Positions 1-5,881 are shown, counted from the stretch's first letter. The stretch: 5,889 nt of DNA from an uncultured Clostridium sp. (GCA_946545035.1 CAMNND010000068.1:1-5889), one strand, 5' to 3'. Numbers and translations are program-made. The notes: generated by a model not told the origin, from the letters alone.

Positions 1-105
1 TAAATAATTAAATAAATAATAAATAAAAAATAAATAGAAAACAAATATAAAATAAAAATATAACAAAAAATAAAAAAAATAATAATATATAATAAAAAAA
101 TTATT
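1..105. other. A-rich, almost GC-free upstream region
   Basis: Counting by hand, the first 100 bases hold 75 A, 22 T, 2 C and 1 G, in degenerate TAAA/AAAT runs. No gene and no convincing hairpin is visible. The strand bias is strong: A on the + strand, T on the - strand. It is probably an intergenic promoter region for the downstream peptidase gene; long A-tracts of this kind can act as UP elements or bend DNA. The previous gene is not in the window, so its true extent is unknown. Confidence 0.6.
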
Positions 106-111
106 AAGGAG
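88..111 (+). promoter_or_regulatory. Candidate -10 box and ribosome binding site of the M14 peptidase gene
   Basis: TATAAT at 88-93 is a perfect sigma-A -10 hexamer, but no recognisable -35 lies 16-18 bases upstream, and in such AT-rich DNA the match could be chance. AAGGAG at 106-111 is a strong Shine-Dalgarno, four bases before the ATG at 116, and it fixes the start. If the -10 is real, the 5' leader is only about 15 bases long. Confidence 0.4.
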
Positions 112-115
112 CTGT

Positions 116-1192
116 ATGGAGAATAAAGGATATTTTTTTTATGAAATAAAAAAAGGAGATTCGGTTTATAAATTATCCAATGAATTTGGAACATCAGTCC
201 AAAGGATTATATATGCAAATCCAAATATAAATATTTATAATTTAAAAATTGGAAGTAAAATAATTATTCCTGTTGGAAATATTACTGATACGAATGAGTA
301 TTATAATTCGACTAAACTGTTAAGTGACATCAATAGCTTAAAAGTAGTTTTCCCATTTATGCAAATTGAGCAAATAGGAAAAAGTGAATTAGGTAAGCCA
401 ATTCATTGTATAAGGATAGGAATTGGTAATAAAAAGGTATTTTACAACGCAACCTTTCATGCGAATGAGTTAATTACAACTAATGTCCTAATGAAGTTCG
501 CAGAAGATTATGCAAGAGCATACGTAGAGAACAAATCAATATACGGTATTAACGCAAGAGATTTATATTTTAATACTAGTTTATATTTAGTACCGATGGT
601 TAATTCGGATGGAGCTGATTTGGTCACAGGAAGTATATCAAATGTGGATAATGCGTACATAAATGCACAAAATATTGCAAATAGTTTTCCAAATATACCA
701 TTTCCCCAAGGTTGGAAGGCTAATATCAAAGGTGTTGATTTAAATCTTCAGTTCCCAGCAGGCTGGGATAAAGCTAAGGAAATTAAATATTCTCAAGGTT
801 ATAATAAACCAGCACCAAGAGACTTTGTTGGGGATGGTCCACTAACAGCGAGTGAAGCTCTTGCAATTTATAATTTTACTTTAAGACATAATTTTAGACT
901 CGTAATTGCATACCATACACAAGGTCAGGAAATTTATTGGAATTTTCAAAATATTAATCCTCCCGGAGGATTAGATATTGCAAATAAGTTTGCAAATGTA
1001 AGTGGATATTCTGTTGAGAATGTACCATACAATTCAAGTTTTGCCGGATATAAAGATTGGTTTATTCAAAATTATAATAGACCTGGATATACAATTGAAG
1101 CAGGACTCGGTGTGAATCCATTACCGATGGAACAATTCTATAAAATATATAATGATAACATTGGGATATTAGTATTTGGTTTAGTAGTGTAA
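116..1192 (+). CDS. LysM domain M14 family metallopeptidase (gamma-D-glutamyl-diaminopimelate endopeptidase-like)
   Basis: This 358-residue protein probably cuts the D-Glu(gamma)-diaminopimelate bond of peptidoglycan stem peptides. Residues about 7-53 form one LysM peptidoglycan-binding domain (KKGDSVYKLSNEFGTS...GSKIIIPV). Residues about 65-355 are a zinc carboxypeptidase (M14) fold. The zinc ligands are visible as H115 and E118 (FHANE) and H267 (YHTQGQEIYW), and the catalytic Glu is E328 in YTIEAGLGVNPLP. The segments GVDLNLQFPAGW (206-217) and GLGVNPLP resemble the Bacillus YqgT / Lysinibacillus endopeptidase I subfamily rather than true carboxypeptidases, as the Arg of the usual NRNF motif is absent. 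Endopeptidase I is described with two LysM repeats; here there is one. No signal peptide is visible, so it may act inside the cell or forespore, or leave by another route. It has its own terminator and appears monocistronic. Family assignment is firm; exact substrate is inferred. Confidence 0.9.
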   Translation: MENKGYFFYEIKKGDSVYKLSNEFGTSVQRIIYANPNINIYNLKIGSKIIIPVGNITDTNEYYNSTKLLSDINSLKVVFPFMQIEQIGKSELGKPIHCIRIGIGNKKVFYNATFHANELITTNVLMKFAEDYARAYVENKSIYGINARDLYFNTSLYLVPMVNSDGADLVTGSISNVDNAYINAQNIANSFPNIPFPQGWKANIKGVDLNLQFPAGWDKAKEIKYSQGYNKPAPRDFVGDGPLTASEALAIYNFTLRHNFRLVIAYHTQGQEIYWNFQNINPPGGLDIANKFANVSGYSVENVPYNSSFAGYKDWFIQNYNRPGYTIEAGLGVNPLPMEQFYKIYNDNIGILVFGLVV

Positions 1193-1220
1193 GGTTATAT
1201 AATTTATTTAAGATAGATGA

Positions 1221-1269
1221 GAGCTTAGTAAATCGTTCGTTAATACGATTTACTAAGCCCTATTTTTTT
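1221..1269 (+). terminator. Rho-independent terminator after the M14 peptidase gene
   Basis: A perfect 14-bp inverted repeat (1223-1236 with 1245-1258) with an 8-base loop begins 30 bases after the stop codon. It is followed by a run of seven T at 1263-1269. There is no comparable T-run on the other side, so it works for the + strand. It separates the peptidase from the surface-protein operon. Confidence 0.93.
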
Positions 1270-1315
1270 CTAGGGAAATACAATAATTTATATAAGATAT
1301 AAAATTGAGTACTGA

Positions 1316-1401
1316 AAACAGAGGAAAATGTAATGAAAACTTAATATTCTATATTTTTTTCTGTTTAAGGCTAAATCCGTAGATGCCTTTATATATAAAG
1401 G
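1316..1401 (+). ncRNA. Possible structured 5' leader of the surface-protein operon
   Basis: Three structures stand close together. First, 1316-1332 pairs with 1350-1366 over 17 continuous positions (14 Watson-Crick, 3 G-U) around a 17-base loop. Second, AAGGC (1367-1371) pairs with GCCTT (1385-1389) around the loop TAAATCCGTAGAT. Third, 1386-1401 is a perfect 16-base palindrome, CCTTTATATATAAAGG, which shares bases with the right arm of the second hairpin, so those two exclude each other. Mutually exclusive hairpins are typical of switching leaders, but I do not recognise a riboswitch or T-box consensus. The palindrome could instead be a protein operator. AT-rich DNA pairs easily by chance, hence the low confidence. 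Confidence 0.3.
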
Positions 1402-1467
1402 AAAAATACAGCACTTGAATTGAAAAATTTTTTCGATTAAACTCTGATAAAATTAATAAAAAATGAT

Positions 1468-1474
1468 GGGAGAG
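1468..1474 (+). promoter_or_regulatory. Ribosome binding site that sets the surface-protein start at 1481
   Basis: GGGAGAG at 1468-1474 lies six bases before the ATG at 1481. The upstream in-frame ATGs at 1463 and 1466 have only AT-rich sequence before them and would place this Shine-Dalgarno inside the gene. The start at 1481 also gives a signal peptide that opens directly with its basic region (MRRLKK). Confidence 0.7.
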
Positions 1475-1480
1475 AAAAAT

Positions 1481-4400
1481 ATGAGGAGGCTAAAAAAATT
1501 ATTTTGGCTTATTGCAATAGTACTGATTTCTAACTGTATCATCGTAACGCCTTCGTTTGCAGAGGGAGAAGAGCAAAACAATGATACAGGACAAAACGGT
1601 AATATTCCAGAGCCAGGTGAGATTGTACAAGACTATTATGATGGAGATTATACGATAGAAGATATCATAAGTAAGTATAATGTGGTTACGTTCGAAGATA
1701 TTGAGAAATTCAAGCATATAGTTGGACCTGTACTTGTAGAAGGAGATTTGGGACAAGAAGGAGAAACAATATACCATACACATAAAACTGATGGTGTTAA
1801 CTCTTGCATCAAGGGTGAGGTCGTAGCAAATGGTAATACAACGAGCAGTGCATATACAAACCCAACTGATATAAAATTGTATGTGGGAGAAGAAAATACT
1901 GTAGAGGCATATAGAGCAAGTGACAATACTAATAGAGAATTAGAGGTAAACGAACACTATGAAGCAACTTCATATACGGTTAATGGAAAACCAAATTATA
2001 CACAGTACATGGCAGTCAGAACTGAAGATTACTTTGATTTTGACAAATTAAAAGATAATGTAATAGAAGAGCAAGCAAATTTCGCTGAAGGAACAACATT
2101 AACCAAAAATGAAAATAACGTTATATATGTTGAAGCTGGATCAACATACACAATCGATTCATTAGAAGGTGTCTCAGAGATTAGAATAAACAATCTTCAA
2201 TTAAATAATAATGAACAAACTACCTTAATTAATATAAAAGATAATGGTGAAATAACAATGCCTACCGTTACAGATGGTAATGGAACTCAGTTTAGTACAA
2301 ATGATTACATTGGCGGAGTATCGAATACGATGAATCTTGTATGGAGTATTCCAAATGCTACTAAGGTAGTATTTGGAGCAAGTGCATTCGTAGGACATGT
2401 AATTGCACCAAATGCATATGTTGAAAAATTAGCAGGTAACTCAGCTGGTTGTATTATATGTAAGAATATTCAAGGTGAAGAGATACATTATTATCCTTTT
2501 AATGGAAGAATAGAAATTCCTAAAAAAGAAAAAAAATATGCATTTGTATCAAAAGTTGATGAAGATTCAGGAGATGAAGTATCAGATGCAACGATAGAAA
2601 TATATGATGCATTAGGAACATTAATAGATACATGGACTACTGCAGGAGAGCCACACAAAGTAGAAAACCTAACAGCAGGGGAAATATATACTATTAAAGA
2701 AACAACAACACCACAAGGATATACAGGATCATCAGAGGTTAAATTCAAAGTTGATGATAATGGAATAATTACTTTTGATGAGTCAACACCAGGAACATTA
2801 GAAGATGGAACGATATTAATTAAGAACAAATTATTAAAAACAGATGTAACAATAACAAAACATAGCGAAACAACAGATGGAGAAACATTAAGTGGAGCAG
2901 AATACATATTATATAGAACAAATGGAAGCACAACAGAATATTACACAGGAACAAATGAAGATGGATATGCAACATGGTCAGAGGTAGAAAGTGAAGCATT
3001 AAAGAAAGAAACACAAGATAATGGAATAGCAAAATTTGATGGAATAACAATAACAAAATCAGATACAGAAAATACAACATATTATTTTAAAGAAGTAAAA
3101 GCACCAAGATTATATGAATTAGATAGTACACCTATAGAATTTACAATAAATGCAGATGATTACACTGCAGAGCAAGCAATTGCACATAAAAATCAAATAA
3201 ATGAAAAAATAAAAGTAAAAGTAAATATAGCAAAGGTTGATGAAGATACTAATGAGCCAGTAGCAGGAGCTCATATACAAGTATTAGATGGAGAAACAGT
3301 CGTAGCAGAATGGGATACAACAGATGATAAACATGAAGTAAGTGGATTATATCCAGAAAAAGAATATAAAATTAAAGAAACAGTAACACCACAGGGATAC
3401 AAAGGATCAACAGAAAAAACATTTAAATTAGATGAAAATGGAAACATAATTGTAGCAGATACAACAGCAACATACTTAGAAGACGGAACAATAATTGTTA
3501 AAAATAAAATATTAACAACAAGCGTAACAATAACAAAACATAGTGAAACATTAGATGGAGAAAAATTACCAGATACAGATTATATATTATTTAGAACGAA
3601 AACAGAAGATGGAAGAGAGAAGAAAGAATATTATAAAGGAATAAATGAAAATGGTGTAGCAGAATGGTCGGAAAATAGAGCAGATGCTACAACAAAAACA
3701 ACAAACAATGAAGGAATAGCAGAATTTAGAGGAATAACAATAACAAAATCAGACTTAGATAATACAAATTACTTCTTTGAAGAAGTAAAAGCTCCAAGTA
3801 GTTACGAATTAGATAGTACTCCAGTTGAAGTAATAATTAACGCAGATAATTATGAAGCTGGAAAAGCTATTGCAGGAGCAGATCAAGCAAATGAAAAAAT
3901 AACATTACATGTAAAAATTACAAAAATAGATGAATATACAAACGAGTCAGTCGTAGGAGCACATTTACAAGTATTAGATGAAGAAGGTAATATAATTGAT
4001 GAATGGGATACTACTACTGAAGAGCACAAAGTAAAGAGATTAGTAGCAAACAAGAAATATACTTTAAGAGAAACAATCGCACCACAAGGTTATACAGCAT
4101 CAAGAGATAGTATATTTGTTGTAAATGAAGATGGAACAATTAATCGTGATGAAACAGATGCTTTCATCACAGAAGATGGAATGATATTAGTAAAAAATAA
4201 ACCTGTTACAACAGAGATAAAAGTTACAAAGAAAGATGAAGAAACAGGTGAAACGTTAGAGGATTCTCAATATGCTTTATATAGAACAAGAGCAGAAGAT
4301 GGAACAATCGAGTACTATATTGGTAAAGATGAGAATGGAATAGCAATGTGGTCAGAAGATATTACTAAAACAATATTAATGACGACAAATGAAAATGGTA

Positions 4401-4738
4401 ATGCACAATTTGATGGTATTACAATTAGAAAAGCAGACTTAGAAGACTATGAATATTATGTAGTTGAAAAGAAAGCTCCAGATGGATATGAATTAAATTC
4501 AACTCCAATCAGAGTTAAGATGATTTCATCTAACTACATGGATGGTGTTGTATTTGAAGAAATAGAGCATTTTAATAAAAAAATAGTAATACCAAAAGCA
4601 GACCCAATTGAAGAAAAAGAATCTGTTTCAGTGAAAACAGGTGATAATGTTAGTACGTATATCCAAATAGCAGCAATAGCACTTTCAATTATAATAATAA
4701 GCTCTAAAGTTGAAGTACGTTTCAAATCAAAAATGTAA
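1481..4738 (+). CDS. Secreted surface adhesin: choice-of-anchor A domain plus six Cna-B/SpaA-type domains and a sorting-signal-like tail
   Basis: The protein has 1085 residues from the preferred start (1091 from 1463). Residues 1-27 are a signal peptide, with cleavage predicted after SFA. A short acidic linker follows. Residues about 67-345 are a choice-of-anchor A domain (NVVTFEDIEKF..., LVWSIPNATKVVFG, HVIAPNA, EEIHYYPF at 333-340). Residues about 352-1035 are three tandem pairs of Ig-like domains. Each first domain (A) carries Lys, an E-box Glu (YxxxETxxPQGY) and a late Asn: K358/E407/N449, K585/E633/N675 and K815/E864/N906. In the Cna-B family these form intramolecular Lys-Asn isopeptide bonds. 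Each second domain (B) is SpaA-pilin-like, with a YYxGxxExGxAxWSE motif and an E(V/K)KAP...YEL(D/N)STP motif. The C-terminus has VKTGD (1051-1055), a hydrophobic stretch and a basic tail, suggesting sortase attachment. It is probably a rigid cell-wall stalk for adhesion. No pilin VYPK motif is seen. A GH5 gene follows 21 bases downstream. Ligand unknown. Confidence 0.9.
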   Translation: MRRLKKLFWLIAIVLISNCIIVTPSFAEGEEQNNDTGQNGNIPEPGEIVQDYYDGDYTIEDIISKYNVVTFEDIEKFKHIVGPVLVEGDLGQEGETIYHTHKTDGVNSCIKGEVVANGNTTSSAYTNPTDIKLYVGEENTVEAYRASDNTNRELEVNEHYEATSYTVNGKPNYTQYMAVRTEDYFDFDKLKDNVIEEQANFAEGTTLTKNENNVIYVEAGSTYTIDSLEGVSEIRINNLQLNNNEQTTLINIKDNGEITMPTVTDGNGTQFSTNDYIGGVSNTMNLVWSIPNATKVVFGASAFVGHVIAPNAYVEKLAGNSAGCIICKNIQGEEIHYYPFNGRIEIPKKEKKYAFVSKVDEDSGDEVSDATIEIYDALGTLIDTWTTAGEPHKVENLTAGEIYTIKETTTPQGYTGSSEVKFKVDDNGIITFDESTPGTLEDGTILIKNKLLKTDVTITKHSETTDGETLSGAEYILYRTNGSTTEYYTGTNEDGYATWSEVESEALKKETQDNGIAKFDGITITKSDTENTTYYFKEVKAPRLYELDSTPIEFTINADDYTAEQAIAHKNQINEKIKVKVNIAKVDEDTNEPVAGAHIQVLDGETVVAEWDTTDDKHEVSGLYPEKEYKIKETVTPQGYKGSTEKTFKLDENGNIIVADTTATYLEDGTIIVKNKILTTSVTITKHSETLDGEKLPDTDYILFRTKTEDGREKKEYYKGINENGVAEWSENRADATTKTTNNEGIAEFRGITITKSDLDNTNYFFEEVKAPSSYELDSTPVEVIINADNYEAGKAIAGADQANEKITLHVKITKIDEYTNESVVGAHLQVLDEEGNIIDEWDTTTEEHKVKRLVANKKYTLRETIAPQGYTASRDSIFVVNEDGTINRDETDAFITEDGMILVKNKPVTTEIKVTKKDEETGETLEDSQYALYRTRAEDGTIEYYIGKDENGIAMWSEDITKTILMTTNENGNAQFDGITIRKADLEDYEYYVVEKKAPDGYELNSTPIRVKMISSNYMDGVVFEEIEHFNKKIVIPKADPIEEKESVSVKTGDNVSTYIQIAAIALSIIIISSKVEVRFKSKM
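2534..3211 (+). repeat. Tandem repeat unit 1 (Cna-B domains A1 + B1)
   Basis: This is the first of three in-frame copies of a two-domain module; A1 is at 2534-2845 and B1 at 2846-3211. Anchor codons recur in the next copy after 681 bp (KVDED lysine, 2552 to 3233) and 678 bp (TITKHSE lysine, 2858 to 3536). Identity to unit 2 is visible in DNA as well as protein, for example around TITKHSET and GITITKSD. Confidence 0.85.
3212..3901 (+). repeat. Tandem repeat unit 2 (Cna-B domains A2 + B2)
   Basis: This is the second copy; A2 is at 3212-3523 and B2 at 3524-3901. It is closest to unit 1 in sequence, sharing TITKHSET.DGE, GITITKSD and YELDSTP. It is very rich in A-ending codons (ACA, ATA, GCA, GGA), as is unit 1. 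Confidence 0.85.
3902..4585 (+). repeat. Tandem repeat unit 3 (Cna-B domains A3 + B3)
   Basis: This is the third and most diverged copy, offset from unit 2 by 690 bp (A domain, 3233 to 3923) and 693 bp (B domain, 3536 to 4229). Its B domain keeps the canonical APDGYEL form, where B1 and B2 have APRLYEL and APSSYEL. Codon choice is more mixed than in units 1 and 2. It adjoins the proline-containing linker that leads to the sorting signal. Confidence 0.8.
4628..4735 (+). other. C-terminal cell-wall sorting signal, non-canonical (SVKTGD)
   Basis: The codons at 4628-4645 encode SVKTGD. About 18 mostly hydrophobic residues (YIQIAAIALSIIIISS) and a short basic tail ending RFKSKM follow. This is the order of a Gram-positive sortase substrate: motif, membrane segment, positive tail. 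The usual Leu-Pro of LPxTG is replaced by Ser-Val, so a standard class A sortase is not clearly predicted. No sortase gene lies in the window. Confidence 0.65.
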
Positions 4739-4762
4739 AATGAAAGTTGATAAGACATAATG
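4736..4762 (+). promoter_or_regulatory. Intercistronic junction with a six-codon mini-ORF ending in a TAATG overlap
   Basis: The surface-protein stop is at 4736-4738. An ATG at 4740 opens a six-codon frame (MKVDKT) whose TAA stop at 4758-4760 overlaps the GH5 start ATG at 4760-4762 as TAATG. No strong Shine-Dalgarno precedes the GH5 start; GAAAG at 4742-4746 is weak and rather distant. The geometry would suit ribosomes reinitiating after the upstream gene, but it may be chance. Confidence 0.3.
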
Positions 4763-5881
4763 AAGAGATTTATTATTGGTGCTATAGTATTAATTCTTAT
4801 TTTGGGAATTACAATTTGGTATTTAGTGTTTTATACAAAAGATAAAAGTAGTTCGGAAGGGAGTGCTTCCCTTTCGAATGAAGAGCAAATTGATAAGAAT
4901 AGTATAGAGTATACAGGATGGCTAAAGACAAAAGGGTCAGAGCTATTAAATCAAAGAGGAGAAAAATTTCAACTTAAAGGATTAAGTAGTCATGGGATTC
5001 AATGGTTTCCAGATGTTATTACTTATGATAATTTGAAAAAACTAAAAGAAGAATGGCACATAAATGTGTTTAGACTTGCAATGTATACAGATCCAAATGT
5101 AGATGGGTATATAGCTCATCCAGAGGAGTCAAAAGATTTCATTAAAAAAGTAGTAAATTATGCAAAGGAGCTTGACTTATATATTATCATCGATTGGCAT
5201 ATTTTGAGTGATAATAATCCTCAAACATATCAAGATGATGCAATTATGTTTTTTGATGATATGTCAAAAGAGTATAAGGATACTCCTAATGTAATATACG
5301 AAATTTGTAATGAACCAAATGGTTACGATGTAAAATGGGATTCAAATGTAAAACCATATGCTGAAGAGGTTATAAAGACTATTCGTAAGAATTGTCCAAA
5401 ATCACTTATTATTGTTGGAACACCTAATTGGTGTACTGATATAAAATCAGCAGCTGATAATCCAATTAATGCATCTAATATTCTTTACTCTTGCCATTTT
5501 TATGCTGGATCTCATAAAAAGGAAGTAAGAGATGATATTGATTATTGTATTAATAAAAATATTCCAATATTTATTTCAGAATGTGGAATAACAAATGCAA
5601 CTGGAAACGGCAAGATATTTGAAGAGTCTTTTAAAGAATGGGTAGATTATTTAAATACTAATAATATTAGTTGGGTATTTTGGTCTTTTTGTAATAAAGA
5701 TGAAAGCTCTTCTATACTAAGGTCAGACTATAAGCCTGTCCTAAATGAAAATATTGAGTCAAAAGAGCAAAATGATGAGAACATTGAAAATATAAATAAT
5801 GAAGAAAATGAAATTTCCGTAGATTTTGATGAGTATTTGACGGAAACTGGAATGATTATAAAGAGCTTATTAATAAAATAG
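4760..5881 (+). CDS. Membrane-anchored GH5 (subfamily 2-like) endo-beta-1,4-glucanase
   Basis: This 373-residue enzyme is predicted to hydrolyse internal beta-1,4-glucosidic bonds outside the cell. Residues about 4-24 form a single hydrophobic signal anchor after MKR, with no clear cleavage site. A Ser/Glu-rich linker follows. Residues about 52-370 align from memory with Bacillus Cel5A/EglS along nearly the whole TIM barrel (LKGLSSHGIQWF, FRLAMYT, IIIDWHIL, NVIYEICNEPNG, HFYAGSH, SWVFW). Key residues are R105, H147, N184, acid/base E185, H246, Y248, nucleophile E274 and W308. Oddities are Cys275 where EWG is usual, and an acidic Asn/Glu-rich insertion (about 328-352) before the last helix. 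No carbohydrate-binding module is present. It follows the adhesin gene by 21 bases with no terminator between, so the two are probably cotranscribed. It could degrade plant cellulose or trim the cell's own cellulose-like matrix, as proposed for GH5 enzymes in bacterial cellulose operons. Family assignment is firm; substrate is inferred. Confidence 0.92.
   Translation: MKRFIIGAIVLILILGITIWYLVFYTKDKSSSEGSASLSNEEQIDKNSIEYTGWLKTKGSELLNQRGEKFQLKGLSSHGIQWFPDVITYDNLKKLKEEWHINVFRLAMYTDPNVDGYIAHPEESKDFIKKVVNYAKELDLYIIIDWHILSDNNPQTYQDDAIMFFDDMSKEYKDTPNVIYEICNEPNGYDVKWDSNVKPYAEEVIKTIRKNCPKSLIIVGTPNWCTDIKSAADNPINASNILYSCHFYAGSHKKEVRDDIDYCINKNIPIFISECGITNATGNGKIFEESFKEWVDYLNTNNISWVFWSFCNKDESSSILRSDYKPVLNENIESKEQNDENIENINNEENEISVDFDEYLTETGMIIKSLLIK
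4852..4878 (+). repeat. Intragenic inverted repeat at the start of the GH5 gene
   Basis: Bases 4852-4862 pair with 4868-4878 over 11 positions (10 Watson-Crick, one G-U) around the 5-base loop GTGCT. The stem is GC-rich compared with its surroundings. It codes for the Ser/Glu linker just after the membrane anchor. No T-run follows, so it is not an intrinsic terminator. Confidence 0.6.

Larger units (their letters stand above)
1270..1480 (+). promoter_or_regulatory. Intergenic region with candidate promoters for the surface-protein operon
   Basis: This gap has no supportable coding sequence; the ATGs inside it are followed at once by stops. Two promoter placements are possible and both are weak. 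TATAAG/TATAAA at 1291-1303 lacks a good -35 but would put the whole hairpin-rich stretch (1316-1401) in the transcript. TTGAAT at 1415-1420, 17 bases before TAAACT at 1438-1443 (four of six matches each), would give a short leader of about 30 bases and leave the hairpins as upstream DNA. The sequence alone does not decide between them. Confidence 0.35.

Noticed and set aside
133..154. T8 and A7 homopolymer runs near the start of the peptidase gene as a phase-variation switch
   Set aside because: Runs of this length are expected in such AT-rich coding DNA, and the frame is intact; nothing else suggests switching.
508..729. Reading frame on the - strand opposite the M14 peptidase
   Set aside because: It lies wholly inside a gene with intact catalytic motifs, has no Shine-Dalgarno I could identify, and resembles no known protein.
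1311..1411. c-di-GMP class I or II riboswitch
   Set aside because: The GGAAAA...TGAA and TTTAAGG pieces vaguely recall class II, but the conserved CCGACC segment and the class I GGCAAACC / GACGCAAAGCC core are absent. I therefore left the leader unassigned.
1463..1480. Upstream in-frame start for the surface protein (ATG at 1463)
   Set aside because: No ribosome binding site precedes it, and the good Shine-Dalgarno at 1468-1474 would fall inside the gene. The start at 1481 fits better, though 1463 cannot be excluded.
2491..3080. Long open reading frames on the - strand opposite the repeat region
   Set aside because: They result from the T-poor, A-ending codon use of the + strand gene. Their translations are hydrophobic low-complexity strings with no family resemblance, and the + strand gene has clear domains.
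2534..4585. CRISPR array or mobile-element repeats
   Set aside because: The repeats are in-frame protein domains of about 680-690 bp with no spacer pattern, no terminal inverted repeats and no transposase.
1481..4738. Surface protein as a polymerising pilin subunit
   Set aside because: The E-box motifs belong to the Cna-B fold itself. No VYPK-type pilin lysine motif and no neighbouring sortase was seen, so a single-chain stalk is more likely.
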